Both the position numbers and the translations under genes were made by a program. Shown here piece after piece: positions 44,366 through 56,596 of a DNA stretch of 64,000 nucleotides. The notes below the pieces were generated by a model, which was not told where the DNA came from, did no database searches, and was given only the letters and a program-made list of their open reading frames with translations. Every line of letters starts with the position of its first letter. Within the stretch, counting starts at the first letter, position 1. The DNA comes from Eretmocerus hayati. Its lineage: Eukaryota; Arthropoda; Insecta; Hymenoptera; Aphelinidae. Location of the stretch: assembly GCA_029851415.1 (NCBI GenBank), contig CM056744.1, forward strand, positions 61,183,672 through 61,247,671. Direction: 5' to 3'.

Positions 44366-46329
44366 CTCAGCCAATGTGGTTCCCGGGTCAATCGAACGCC
44401 ATCTTGATCTTTCGGACAATCACAACATAGAGGGGAATTCGACCGTATTTGATAGCTCACATGGTTCGAACCGAGTTCAATTTGTTCCATGAGTTATACC
44501 TACACGGTGCCGCCAGCGTTAGACTCAAGAGGTCGCAAATTCCTTCAAAAAATAAAAAAACCTCACGCTAAAAAATAATTGAGCTACGACAGCAAAGCAG
44601 TTTTCGCTAACCTTATGATTGTTGATATGACTAACCTCTTCGATATTTTGGCAATTTTTCTTGTTCACATAGCACTTCATCGCGTAATTGAGCCAGCAGA
44701 AGACATGTGCTAAAGTGTGTTTTTTTGGTGTATCAGGTTTGGTGAGAACAGGTGAACAAATCGTTCACCTGTTCTAGCAAAAGTTCCTTGCCAAAACAGC
44801 AAAGCCGTCGTAACTCTCCAAAACATTCGCCGGGCCAGCAATGTCAAATTGCTAGCTCAGAACCTGTTCTCCTGCAAAAACTCCGAAGGTTAGAGTCGTT
44901 ACGACAGCCGGCCAACTCATGCTGTCGTTGCTGTCCGAGTACAGCATCAACGAAAAGTTAGGTTACCGAAAAATTTTGGTAACCCAACCAATTAAGAATT
45001 CTTTGTAGCGAGGATTACTTCACACTTTAATATTTTTTTAAATTACTTTGTAAACATTTCCATATCTTTGAGAATTTTCATCGAATATATTTCAGCCATT
45101 CTTGGAATATTTCTAATAATGTTGGGATTTCTTGAGGAGGAATTATTTATCTCTTGCCTCGAATTTCCGTTATGAGTGCAACAAAGATTCCTAAAATATG
45201 CTTGCTACTCGATTTCAAAACTTGGAAGCGGAACGAATATCGCAGGGTTTTACAAACATTAGGGATATTGTTTCGTGAATAGTTATAAAACTTTTTTGAA
45301 AGACCCAAAATATTTAAAAATAAGAGATATCCATAGACATGTCGTGATTTACGCCGAAATAGATACGAGACGAATGCTGAAAAATTGAGGAAATATTCAG
45401 TGAGTAGTTTCAAGAAGTTGTGAGTAAGGCATCAAAAAGTTGTAGAAGAAGAAGAAAATTATGCCCAACATGGGTCTCGAACCCACGACTTCTTTATTGT
45501 GAGGCAAAAGGTTTTCCACGCAGCTATACTGTACTCCAAACCACTTGGTATAATAGCTTCACTCATTCATTGGACCCCCAAGGGAGGCCGGGGTTATAGG
45601 AATTGTTGTGGCTCGTGATTTCTTCCACTATAATGTTACGCCATCCCACTTCACAGATAATCTAGAAGTATTTGGTAAGACTGTTATCATTGATCGCCGA
45701 CGCGATCATCCGCACACCAAGTTCCAAGATCTTCGATCTCTGTATAATAATAAGATGTCTACGATGATTACATAAAGGCGAGTGACTCTGTTGATGACTG
45801 AGCCTTAACCAGGAAGAGTTGCATTTGCTCGTGACCGCGAATTGCAATTTTAGAGTCTCTGAAGTGTGACAACAAGGAATTCGTCCGCCAATTTGAAATT
45901 CGTACACCAAGATGACTGCCGTCGGGCTCTGCGCAGACCGGGACGAAAACGCGTTTACCAAGTGAGCACACCAATATGTCTCTTCCACCATCCTGCGGAT
46001 GTATGTATGTAACGGTATCCGCTTCCCGCGTAAGTAGCACCCACACGCTTGTCTTATGCGCTCTCATGAATAAGACCTTTACTGCCGCCCCTTGCCTACG
46101 GGCCTGTTTTTTCACAGACCCTTGCACGCATCTATGTGCAAGTCATTGCAGCAACTGTTATCTTCGCTGCACGTAGTGACTTGCATTACGTCTTGGTGAA
46201 AATTCAACATCACTGGCTAAAGAGGTTATGCAGTGCCTGCCTGCACAAGTGCGCGCGGTAAAAGCAGGAGAGTGCAACATAGCAGACTCAGTAAAGGTTG
46301 GTCTCATCCTGACTTAGCGCGGGCACAGC
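44366..46329. other. Unassigned upstream part of the 7.5-kb insertion
   Basis: About 2 kb upstream of the LINE's ORF1, with no recognised protein. It could be 5' untranslated LINE sequence or another nested element. It contains the tRNA-like segment at 45462-45535. Confidence 0.35.
45462..45535 (-). tRNA. tRNA-like segment (pseudo-tRNA or SINE head)
   Basis: The minus strand shows a Pol III A-box-like TAGCTGCGTGG, an anticodon-loop-like GCCTCACAAT, and a textbook B box GGGTTCGAGACCC in a T-arm GTGGG-TTCGAGA-CCCAT followed by GTTGGGCA. The 5' sequence cannot pair with GTTGGGC to form an acceptor stem, so it is not a functional tRNA. If real, the anticodon would be CAC. Confidence 0.4.
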
Positions 46330-48184
46330 TGCGCCATGCCCATCAACAATCGCGGGATGTGTGGTTTGTGGGAAGCCACCATCAAACCCTAAACAACCAC
46401 TGAAACTGTGCCCCACTCGCCAACTACCAAGGCATTTCAAGTGCGCAAACAGGAAAACTGATGGACCGTTTTACAAATGTCCCGGAAAAAAGCAAAAGGA
46501 GAAACGATGGTCACCAAGCAGACGACGCATAGCCAGCAGTCGACACTTATACGGCGCAGTGTCAGGGCGCTGAGTATCCTATCGCTCTCTAGTAAAGCCA
46601 GCTCTCCTTCGGCGGAAACGGTGGCTCAAAAGCTCTCACCAACTGCGCCTCCCACTATCACTGCCATCACTCGTTCGCGCTCTCTCCGCTCGTCCTCTTC
46701 ATCAGCGTGTCTGCTCCTGCTGCTCTCTCGCGCACGTCATCTTCCGCAGCTGAGAAGACCATGGCGGGAAATTCGATTCGGGAAAAGAGATCGGAGGCAT
46801 CACCACTCACTGCCTCTACAAGAGCGGGAGATATAGAGAGCTCGCTTTTACCAACGCCTCACTCTCGTAGCACAACGCTGGCATCGCAGCCTACTCTAAA
46901 CACCTGTGTCGCGGAAGATTCAAGAAGTCACCATCAGCAAATTTTTCCGCTCACACCTACAACCAATTTATCTGATCCGCCTGATGACGGAGAGACGTCT
47001 TCGACATCTGCGGATACGGTTCCTGGTGCTGCAACATCGTCTTCTGGTCCTCCGGTGTTTGAGTATAAGTATATTCCGCAGACTACTCTGGACATGTTTT
47101 TTCGGCACTCAAATACCATTCAGGAGCAGCTCGGCGAAGTGAAATTCCTCATTGGCCGAGGACATGCGCCCACTCTCTCTTCACCTCCCACACCAGCAAT
47201 GAGCGAGATGAATGACGAGCTATTAGGACGCATATCGGCCCTTGAGGAAATTATCCAGAAGCAAAGCTCCCGGCTGCGGGAGTTGCGCCAAGATTGTCGA
47301 CTGCTCCTGGATGAGAATGCGCAATTGAGAAATCAGTTGGACGAATTGAACCAATCCGTGAAAAACACCCAGAGTGCTCTACATCATATCCATGACGATC
47401 ATAGCCAAAATTCAACTCTTCACCCGTCTATTCGTTCTTCTCAGGGAGCTCCGTTACAAATCTCTGATGACCCGGAATTCCATCTTTCACTCCGGAGCAC
47501 GGGCCCTGAAGGCACTCGAGCACAGTTAGGGGGTACTCATTCGAGCTTTGTGAGCTTGTTATTACTGAAGTATTGAAACCTTAACTAGAGGTCTGTAATC
47601 AGGAGTCAGATCACATCGCCTATGCAGTTCTTGCTACGATGCTCCCACCACTGAAGAAGCAGGATATTATCCAGACTTGTGTGCTCAAACCAAGGCGCGA
47701 GACAACGGGTGTGAGGGGTAGAACTGGGAGAGGAGGGGAATCGGGCTTGAGCAAATCACCTTCATTAGTTGTTGAACTTTCCACCAATTGCCTGGTCCAT
47801 AACACCTTACGAGCCAAACGTTCGCCTCCCCACATCCACTTCACCACCAATGACATTTTATCCTCTTCGCTTGATGGGAACTCAGCATCCATTGTGCCAA
47901 ATCATAAAATATTCGCCAATGAATTACCTTCTCATGAAAAATGTGAGTCTTTCAAACGTTTAGAATGCATAGCTACTGGGTTGGTTTTCGAATATGTATG
48001 GCACAGTAGGGGCAGATTTTCCGTTAGTCAAGGAGGATATAGGCGTGCACACATTTCTACGAATGCTGCGGACTTGCAGGTTATCATGACAGTATGTCAG
48101 GTGAACAAGCGTCCTCTTTCGAACAGACCATCTGCTATGGTCTACGACCAGGGAACTAACGAAGCAGAGGAAACATCATTGTGA
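46330..48184 (+). pseudogene. LINE ORF1 protein (PHD-like finger, coiled coil, FP domain), frameshifted
   Basis: Nucleic-acid-binding chaperone-type ORF1. Three frames combine. An N-terminal Cys/His cluster (GCVVCGKPP, LKLCPTRQLPRHFKCAN, then YKCPGKK) resembles a PHD-type finger. A Ser/Thr-rich linker follows, then LDMFFRHSNTIQEQLGEV and a long coiled coil LGRISALEEIIQKQSSRLRE and RQDCRLLLDENAQLRNQLDE. The C-terminal part (47639-48184) has MLPPLKKQDIIQTCVLKPRR, NELPSHEKCESFKRLECIAT and FEYVWHSRGRFSVSQGG. The last pattern (YVWxRxGRIxVRK-like) is the FP25K-like domain found in CR1 ORF1 proteins. Frameshifts fall near 46570, 46700 and 47580. Confidence 0.75.
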
Positions 48185-48199
48185 CTGGGTGGATCAGCG

Positions 48200-49186
48200 G
48201 ATTTTTCAAGGGAGAAGGGAAATCACCTAATAGCAGGGGTCCTCAACATAACATCCCTCGTGGGCCATATAGAGGAATTTCGCTTTTATGTCATCCACGA
48301 CTCATCATTTCACTTTTTTTGTGTTGCCGAGACATGGCTGGGCCCAAAAGTTGATAGCACCCTCATACGAGTCCATGGGTACTCAGTGATCCGAAAAGAT
48401 CGCAACTGGGAAGGAGGGGGAGTCGCCCTTTATGTACGCAATGATTATAAAATGGAAATTGGCCTTTTCTGATACCGAGTGTGAGGATAAACCTCTCAAA
48501 CCTGAGTATTTATTTTGAAGCGTACAAAAGGTCAACTCTTCCCCCATCTTAGTGGGGGTCATCTACAGGCCTCTATACATTCCAATGCAAAATGACACTG
48601 ATTTGTTTCACGTACCCCGTGATCTTTCTTGTGACATCAGTCACAAAACTATGATGGGGGACTTGAATGCTAACCTGCTATCGATATCGTCAGACGCAAA
48701 CTTCATCAGGTGACTGACAGATGAACTATCTCTGCAGATAGTCCAGTATGGCTTGACACACCACACTCACACCTCGCACACATAAATTGACGTACTACTG
48801 GTAGACGATAACGATACCATCCTAGACCACCGTAACGTACACCTACCATGCTTTGGTGCCCACGCATTCATTGAAGTAACTCTTGATATCTTCGTTCCGG
48901 GCCCTATCAAAAAGCCTTTTACATTCCGTAAATATAATAGTATTGACCCGGGGCAACTCAATGGAGTGCTGGAACAGATGAACTAGACACCCCTAGACAC
49001 CGTCGAATCCGATCTGCAAGGAGCTTTGAAATGTCTAACTGAAAACCTGCAAGCAGCCACCGATCTCTTAGCACCACCGAAAACCGTCTATCCTCAAGGG
49101 AAAGATGCACCATGGATTGGTCCTGACCTGAAATTCTCATTCGGAGATGTCAAGCGGCTGAACGCCAATGCAAGCGTACAATCCGA
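48200..49186 (+). pseudogene. LINE ORF2 part 1: AP endonuclease
   Basis: This domain nicks the target DNA. It reads LIAGVLNITSLVGHIEEF, FFCVAETWLGPKVDSTL (the E-T-W-L active-site block), GYSVIRKDRN and GGGVALYVRND. After a frameshift near 48470 it continues PPILVGVIYRPLYIP, MMGDLNANLLS (GDLN catalytic block) and, after a stop, IDVLLVDDND in place of the usual STIDLILT. Stops at about 48714, 48785 and 48985 and a frameshift make it nonfunctional. The residue order is diagnostic of LINE endonucleases. Confidence 0.8.
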
Positions 49187-51113
49187 ATGACGCCTCTCAA
49201 GGAGTTTCTTCGGTTCAGCCAAGAGCTCGAAGAGCGCTTAAAAAGGAAGCGAAATACTTCCCTTCAAAATCATCTCTCGGATGCTCTCGATCATAATAAA
49301 AATGTTTGGAAGAAGATGCGTAACCTTGGCCTCTTGCCCAAGAGCAAGGAGGAGGAGCTACACGGTTTCACACCGGACGAGTTCAACGCTCACTTCGCGG
49401 AAATCTCCATCTCGCCTAACGAAAGCAACGAGGAAGTGATGGATACGATTTCTCGTGCTGATGACAAAGGCTTTTCATTCAAGCCTACATATAGAGTGGG
49501 AGTCATCTTAGCGGTCAAGCACTTCTCATCGCAAGCTCGTGGAGTGGATAGGATTCCGCATATAGTGATCCCGAAAGCTCTGCCGGCCATAAGAGATATT
49601 TTTGTCCAAATTCTCAATCCCTCCTCAAACTCTCAGGGTATTTTTTCGGAGTCTTGGAAGAGGGCTCAGCTGACTGCGCTTAAGAAGACTGATGCACCAT
49701 CAGCTGTCTTGGACTTCCAACCTATCGCTCTGCTGTGTTTTCTTTCCAAGGTTCTGGAAGGAATAGCTCGTGATCAATTGATGGAGCACCTGAAAGAAGA
49801 GAAGCTGCTCGACTCACTCTAGACCGGACTCCGAAGACATAACAGTACTCAGACAGCCCTACTGAAATTGACCGACGATATACGCATATCGAGAGACAAG
49901 AGAGGAATTACATTACTGCTACTGTTTGACTTCAGTAAAGCTTTCGATTCAATTTCACCAACGAAACTGTTACAGAAACTTCGTCTTTTGGGATTCCCCA
50001 GAACAGCCCTTCTGTGGGTGGAATCATATGTTGGAGGTCGCACACAGCTTGTCACATCGAGGAATGGCGGGACTCCGATTGGCTCACAGCCAACCTAAGA
50101 GTTCCGCAGGGCTCAGTTCTGGGACCTGTGCTGTTCAGTCTTTACGGAAATGACCTACCAAACGTGATTCTCAATCCGTCCGTCAAACACATATTCTATG
50201 CGGATGACCTCCGAATATACCTTCACATTGAGAAGGATGAAATCCTGGAGGGCATAGCTCGACTAGAAGAGGCGGCGCGACTGGTTGCTGGATGGACTGA
50301 CAAGGGGAACCCACGAAGTGCGGGTCACAAAATCGCACCAAACTTTTTTCACAGTCTCGTACTACCTAGAATATGGAGAATCCAGAGTAACTCCGTCAAA
50401 TGGGCTCCCTGTTCAGAGCTACAAGCAAAAATGTTAGCATTGTCAGTCTATCCATATATACATATCACTTTTTAACATAGGCCTATATGGGCAATGCTAA
50501 TGTCAGAGGCTGTCACTTCGGACAGAGGGCCCATTTGACGGAGTTACTCTGGATTCTTCATATTCTAGGTGGTACAAGACTGTGAAAAGAGTCTGGTGAG
50601 CTTTGGTGACCCGCACTTCGTGGGTCCCCCTTGTGAGTCCTCCAGCCTACATCTCGACGCCGGCAAGACCAAATCTATCTTTTTTGGCTCAAGAGACCAT
50701 GTGAAAGAGCTGAATGGGATTGTCTTGCCCGTTGTCAGTATGCCGGGTGGAGTGGCGATCCCCTTTGGTGCCACGGTCGTGAGTCTCGGTGTGACATTTG
50801 ACAGAAAACTTGAATGGGAACTTCAGATCGACCAAGTGACCAAAAAAGTCAGTGGAGCCCTTCATGGTCTGAGATTCATCAAGGCGCGTACCACCGAGAC
50901 ACTCCGCCGGAGACTGGCCGAGACATTAGTCGAACCTCATCTGGACTACTGCACGGTTGTGTGTCTTGACGCGGACGAAAAACAACGGACGCGACTCCAA
51001 CGACTGAGCAATTCGTGTGTGCGATACATTTTTGGCGTGAGGAGGGATCACATCTGTCCGTACCGGGAGGGCCTGGGCTGGTTGCATTCAGACTCGCGTA
51101 GAATGTCATAAAA
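49187..51113 (+). pseudogene. LINE ORF2 part 2: reverse transcriptase
   Basis: It begins TPLKEFLRFSQELEERLKRK and NPSSNSQGIFSESWKRAQLT, then FQPIALLCFLSKVLEGI. A TAG at 49820 precedes TGLRRHNSTQTALLKL and LLFDFSKAFDSISP (RT box A). A frameshift near 50085 leads to VPQGSVLGPVLFSLYGNDLP and IFYADDLRIYL (YADD at 50197-50208, intact catalytic box). A 336-bp foldback (50299-50634) then interrupts, after which the same frame resumes SSSLHLDAGKTKSIFFGS, ETLVEPHLDYCTVV and LQRLSNSCVRYIFGVRR. The catalytic centre is intact but the frame is broken twice. Confidence 0.86.
50299..50634. mobile_element. 336-bp foldback element inside the LINE RT
   Basis: The ends ACAAGGGGAACCCACGAAGT and ACTTCGTGGGTCCCCCTTGT are inverted copies, with GGAGTTACTCTGGATTCTTC and its complement further in. 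The sequence separates AGWT from ESSSLHL in the RT frame. Its length is a multiple of three, and the host frame resumes directly after it. Confidence 0.85.
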
Positions 51114-51849
51114 ACTCCAATTCTTCTCGACACACTCGGACTTCAATGCCAAGGTATTGCCAAACTTCTTTCAATTTCTGACGTTTCGGGTGCGTACATA
51201 ACACCCCTCATCATTCTCGTAGAATGTATTTTGCAGCTATTCTTGTATATAAAATACCAAAGATGAGAGAGCCTGAATATCTAGCTGCTATGTTCTCGAA
51301 GTCCCACCCCAGGTCTACAACTCGAAGTGATGCCAGAGAGCTTAACATCTCCAGGTTTCGGCTAAGGGCTACTGAATTTTCTTTTCAGTATCAAGGCGCC
51401 AAACTTCGTAACTCTTTCCCATCCTCCTTGCGCCACTCGCCGTCACTATCATCATTCAAGTCATCATTAAAACTCCATCCGCTCAAGCTCGATTCTCTTG
51501 ATCTTCCTATTATTTCGCCATCTCAGCAATGAGCTCTGCCACCTCCAATAGCAATTCCACGTCATCGTGATGTTTCTCCTGAGTCACGTTTGTACAGAAA
51601 AAAGTTCTGAAATTTACCTGACGAATCACACCTGTGATAATTGTAGAGACTGTATGGAGCTTGACCAAACTCAATCTCAAGTCTTTTCCCAATTTCAATT
51701 TCTCATTTTAAGTGCATGTGCACTCTGAAGACCTAGTCTTAATGAGAGACACTATGTGATATTAATTGGCACTATTTTTATGTTTGTATATGTATTGAGA
51801 TATTTTGCCATCGTGAAAATAAAATGCCATCTTATGTCATCTTATCTTA
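51114..51849 (+). other. LINE 3' region with CATCTTAT tail
   Basis: It includes a final frame (51224-51532) with FRLRATEFSFQYQGAKLRNS and LPSSLRHSPSLSSFKSSL, which matches the C-terminal end of CR1/Jockey ORF2 proteins (xYxGxxLWNxLPxxLRxxxSLxxFKxxL). It is followed by an untranslated region and a 3' tail of short CATCTTAT-type repeats at about 51826-51849. Confidence 0.7.
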
Positions 51850-53085
51850 TAACTTTTTCCATCAAATCTACGCATTTATGGAGTATTCGAAGCATATCCT
51901 TCGAACGGAAACGTTGTGGAATCATTTGATTCATAGAGCGCTCGGAAAAAATGTTCCAATGAGCATTCCTCGAAAGAAGAAGCTGATGCAATTTTGATGG
52001 AAATGGACTTTCGATGTGCTCGAGAAGGAGAACAAAAGTCCATTTTCACTTTTTTATGTCAGTTTTTTTCGTAACCTATCCATTGTTCTCCTCCCCCGTG
52101 CTAAATACGACTTTGGGATCAGTTTGGCTCCGAAATATTGATACTTGCTTTCAGACTAGGAAACTCTTCAGTTACAAGTTTTCGGATGGAGTGGCTTCAG
52201 ACGATGAATAAGAGCCAAATTGACCATGATTACGGGTTTTAATGGTCATTTCGAGTCAGAAAAATATGTTTGCATCCCTATTCTGGCCGCTCATCTCATT
52301 TGTGAGCCAGATTGAGTGAAATCCCACTCACACTCGCCTGCGTCCAAATAGACGAAAAGATGTACATTTTCAACGCTTAAAATAGAACCTCCTGCTCGCA
52401 TCTAGCTCGAGGCTCGCCTCCGGAAGTTTTCACACATATTTGGAGGTACATTGCAGAGTGATTCCACACAGGTTGCTGCACATTAGCTCAAATGGAAGCA
52501 TATGCGAGTCATATGCTTCCATCTGAGCTATAAGTCATTTTGAGCAATAAGTCAGAATAGTGTGATTTAAATTGGTTGAATGGAATCGAGAATTCAATAT
52601 CCCACCCAGATTATTGTTCTAATCGGTAGCATTTGTATCAAAGAACATATTTTCGCAGGTTTGGGGTCGAAGGGAAGGAAACGATTTTTTCAAATTGAGT
52701 TCAAAATTCGGCATTTCCACGAAACTGCTCAACTTGCAACGACTGTAACTACTATGGCAAGTCCGATGATCGACTTTTCCAGTGGTCAAATTGTAGCTCT
52801 TTACAAGATCTTCAAACTGAGTACTAGTGAAAGTCGATTATTACATGTCTAGTGAGAGCTACATCACTCTGAAGCAAGCCCAAAAATCGCGAAAATGTGT
52901 TCTCAGCAAATAGCTCCTAGAAGTTGCTAGGCTCAAGTATTCACCTCCGATAATCAATTCTTCCGTTCAGAGTACTTGTCTCAAGAGAGGGGATGTGCTG
53001 AGGTCTGTTCGAATATTTTGAGTCTAGTCGGAGTACTGATTATCTGAAAATGGGCTGAGAAGTCCATTGGGAAAATCCAAGAAGA

Positions 53086-54870
53086 TTTTTTTGTACAATA
53101 TTAACATAGTACTCACGGGACCAAAATTCTTTGGAATTTTTCCCAGACCCCCCTAGGGCAGGCATTCGGTGGAATACTGCGGAATGGCTCATATACTCTT
53201 TCTTGCTTTTGCGATCGTTGAAGAACTTTTTGAAGGATTTCCTACTGCGTAGCCTCTTCAGAAAGATCGATCTCTACACAGTTAGCTGTACCCATTGGAA
53301 TTTTAAACAAGATTCTGATATTCAAACAAGCGGTCTGCTAAAACAGTCAAATTCCTTTTTTTCACAACTTTGGTATCAGATGAATGGAAGAGCAATTCTA
53401 AGAACGGTTCCAGATTCAGCAGCTTGGAACGCTTCGGAGTCCCTTTTTGGAGTTCATGGCACATTATGATGTCGGACTGTGTAATTGTCTTCATTTTCGT
53501 ATGTTTTTTACGAGTGCGCGACAGTCGTCGTGGTACCTGGTGTACAGATTCCCGCACCATCGATCTCGTACGAAGACGACTCGCCGTTGTCGATCGTAAA
53601 CTTCGTACTGGTTGAGCCGATGCGTCCCTGATGGGGTTATTCACGGCGAATTTGCTGTGGGTTTCACGAGTTGACGATGTTGCGTGTACCTCGCGGATTC
53701 GTTTTCTAGGCAGATTATGTTCCTCAACATAGTCAATTGTGGTGTGTGTATATGGGCAAATCTCACGAAGTATGCGGTTTGGCCGAACAGGCCTATTTTC
53801 ACGTTGTCAGAACAACAGTCGCGTTATTTCCGCCGCTCGCATTAGATCATTTTGAAGATCTACTCATATTTAATAGTTCTGCATCATTCAGAAGTCTAAA
53901 AATTGCTATAGAAAGGTACTGGGAGACGCTTCTTCGTGACAAAATCACAATTTTCGACCGAACAGGGCCATAGTTCTCTCACGCCTTAGCTCGCCACAGG
54001 CGGGGCGGTTCACCGATCGGTCTGAAAATTGGATATGTGATGGATTATAATACATAGAAACATATAATTTTCGCCCGAGGCTGTGCCTATCAATGCGTCG
54101 GAGTGCCGATGATTCGTTGGAGCGAACTCCGATTCTACATTTTCTCCTGTATCGCTCTTCTAATGGATGCAGCACTCGGGGCGGTGAATATTTCGTATCT
54201 GTAGAAACGACATATTATTCTACATCCAAAAACCTACAAATCTAGCCCAAGAACGATAGTGTGCTCGATTCCGCACGACGATGCGGCTTGAAATGAGAAA
54301 AGTTATTTTCGCGTAAATGGGGTCAAAAAAATCGTTTTTCGTGTAGCACACGAAAATTTCGATTCCGTTGGGATGGAAACCACGTGTAAACTGATATTTG
54401 TACCTCAAGAAATGCCTATGAGAATCGCCCCTACTACAGCCTCATATCGGTCGCGATGCGAGGCTTGTGAGGATCGACAAATGACGAAAATGAGCGTTTC
54501 GACGGTTGAGGCACATCTACATTTTGTACCACAGACCTTCAGAAAACACTGTAAACCATTGAACTCATCTCTCTTCTTCTATTCCAACACCAAGGATGCC
54601 ATGTATTCACATACACACGAGCCAATTAGAATTACGAAAATATGAGGGTCCCACGCAAATACATGGGAAAAACTTCTACACCCTCACAAATCCACGGCGG
54701 GGCTCCAAAATGATTTACGCAAGTATTTCATCATTGTTTGAGCATTACTTGGACCAAACAAAAGTTTATCGGAGATGTGCTGCCATTCTGGAAATTCTCG
54801 AAATTTCAAAGTCGAAACCGCATAGTTCCTGAGATTTGCCCATATATCTCCCTATATTATATAGTCGTGA
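53086..54870. other. Unassigned region
   Basis: Mixed composition; frames up to 113 residues show no recognisable domain and overlap each other on opposite strands. Confidence 0.35.
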
Positions 54871-54992
54871 TACATCCTGCTGCACCCTTCCGCACCTCAA
54901 CCCCCCCCCCCTCCCCGCCCCTCATCCGCACCCTTGCGCAACCCCTGCGCACCCCTCCCACACCAGTGCGCACCCCTGCCGCACCCCTTCCT
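54871..54992. repeat. C-rich minisatellite-like tract (CGCACCCCT)
   Basis: Imperfect repeats of CCGCACCCTT, TGCGCAACCC, TGCGCACCCC and TGCCGCACCCC, with a run of ten C at about 54901-54911. Strong strand asymmetry (almost no G on the plus strand). Confidence 0.85.
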
Positions 54993-55276
54993 CATCCAAA
55001 TATTCCTTCTTCATTAAAATCACAATGCCATATTATTCAACCTATGTATGAATTCCAACATAACTATTGAGATAATCATCGTCATCATTAATTGAAACGA
55101 TCTTGACTTGAGTATAATTCTGAATGAATCCTCAAATCTTCCGATCTTCAATCCAAGAGACAGGGATATCTTGTAAACACAACATGGATTCTCAATCATC
55201 TCAATATTGGTCTTATATTGAATCTTGTAATCCCTCCAAAATCACGCATCTCCTCCATCTGGTTTCCATCTATATG
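54993..55276. other. AT-rich spacer
   Basis: No recognised feature. Confidence 0.35.
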
Positions 55277-56098
55277 CAGGGTGTCCCAGAAGTCAGCCAC
55301 CCCTAAAAACTCGGAATTGGCTCCGGGATCGAAAAACTCCGAAACACATGTCTCCTAAAATCGAAGGGGAAGCTCGAATATGGTCTCAGATTTGACCTTG
55401 AATGTGACCTTGATGGTTTTTTAGAGGTTAGAACGGTTTTTTCAAATGGGAACCCCTATTTTGGAATCCGGATTCTGAGAGAACGAAATATTTTACGTCC
55501 AAATATGACCTTCTGCCGATGTTTCAGATGACCTTCAGGGGTCATTTTGGGGCCAAAAGTATCTGGAGGGTGGATTAACGCACCACACCTAGTGCGATAG
55601 GCTTGTTTTGAGAGGTGCCTCAGAGAAGTTTCTCAGCCTCATTCTGACCCTTGACCTGTGACCTTGAGAATGACCTTAACTCACAAAATTCGGAATTGGC
55701 TCCGGGGATCGAAAGAACCCCGAAGCGCGTGTCTCCTAAAATCGAGAGGGATGCTCAAATATGGTCTGAGATTTGACCTTGAATATGACCTTGATGGTTT
55801 TTTGGAGGTTAGAAACGGTTTTTTCGAATAGGAACCCTAAAGAATGACCCTTAAGGGTCGTCTGAAACATCGGCAAAAAGTCATATTTGGAAGTAAAATT
55901 TTGTGCTCTTCCAGAATCCGGAGTGAAAAATAGGGGTTCCCATTTGAAAACACCGTTTCTAACCTCCGGAAAACCATCAAGGTCACATTCAAGGTCAAAT
56001 CTGAGACCATATTCGAGCTTCCCCCTCGGTTTTAGGAGACGCGTGTTTTGGGGTCTTTCGATCCCCGGAGCCGATTTCGAGTTTTTGAGGGGGGGAAC
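55277..56098. mobile_element. Foldback/compound repeat, start CAGGGTGTCCCAGAAGT
   Basis: Three copies of one module: 55310-55560 (+), 55685-55840 (+) and 55850-56098 (-). Shared phrases are GAATTGGCTCCGGG, TGTCTCCTAAAATCGA, AGATTTGACCTTGAATGTGA and ACCTTGATGGTTTTTT. The left end is CAGGGTGTCCCAGAAGT; the right end lacks that terminus. No gene. Confidence 0.82.
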
Positions 56099-56596
56099 TA
56101 ATTTTGGTGTTGAGAATTGGATAGAAAACAATTATCTCTCAAGCGGATTTCTATACCACCTTCTCATGACCATCTCATGTTTTGCATACATCATTGAGCT
56201 ATCCCAAAAAATGTATAAGTTTTCGAATAATATATTCCCAATCATATTTTCGATCAAAGAATGATCGCGGATTGAGGTAACACTCCTGCCATGTTTCTCT
56301 TCCCTAATTTATCATTGAAAAATATAAAATCATCAAAATTGAGAAAAAGTTGAGAGAAGATCACCAGTAGTCCTATGAAACCATCAAAAATACATCATTG
56401 ATTGGAAGTATAATCCTATCCAGCAAGCTAATCATCATTCATTCATTGGAAATTCACACATTAGAAGGGATTCCATTCCATACGTGATCTGACAATACTT
56501 TCCTATACATGTAGATCATCACACCAACTCCCTAATCTCAATCCTCATCATAACCCTGTGAAATATTCATAAAATTTTCCTCATTCATCATTCATA
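56099..56596. other. AT-rich spacer
   Basis: Sequence rich in TCATCATTCAT-like words; no recognised gene. Possibly decayed continuation of the unknown protein's element. Confidence 0.35.

Larger units (their letters stand above)
46330..51849 (+). mobile_element. CR1-like non-LTR retrotransposon, near full length, inactivated
   Basis: ORF1 (Cys-rich PHD-like finger, coiled coil, FP25K-like C-terminus) is followed by ORF2 (AP endonuclease, reverse transcriptase) and a 3' tail of CATCTTATGTCATCTTATCTTAT ending at about 51849, the junction with the foldback arm. This domain order is that of the CR1/Jockey group. Each ORF has several stops or frameshifts, and a 336-bp foldback sits inside the RT. 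The 3' junction fits target-primed insertion into the foldback arm. Confidence 0.82.
42400..53085. mobile_element. Large foldback element, right arm split by a 7.5-kb insertion
   Basis: The left arm runs about 42400-43790. Its inverted partner is found in two pieces: 44010-44326 (partner of 43490-43790) and 51850-53085 (partner of 42400-43475). Matches include AATATCCCACCCAGATTATT, TCGTTTCCTCCCCTTTGACC and its complement, and CATATGCTTCCATCTGA. Joined, the element would be about 3.2 kb. The 44327-51849 segment holds the CR1-like LINE, which must have arrived later. End positions are approximate because the arm ends are diverged. Confidence 0.78.

Noticed and set aside
47620..47892. Minus-strand frame opposite LINE ORF1
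   Set aside because: Shadow of the FP-domain coding strand.
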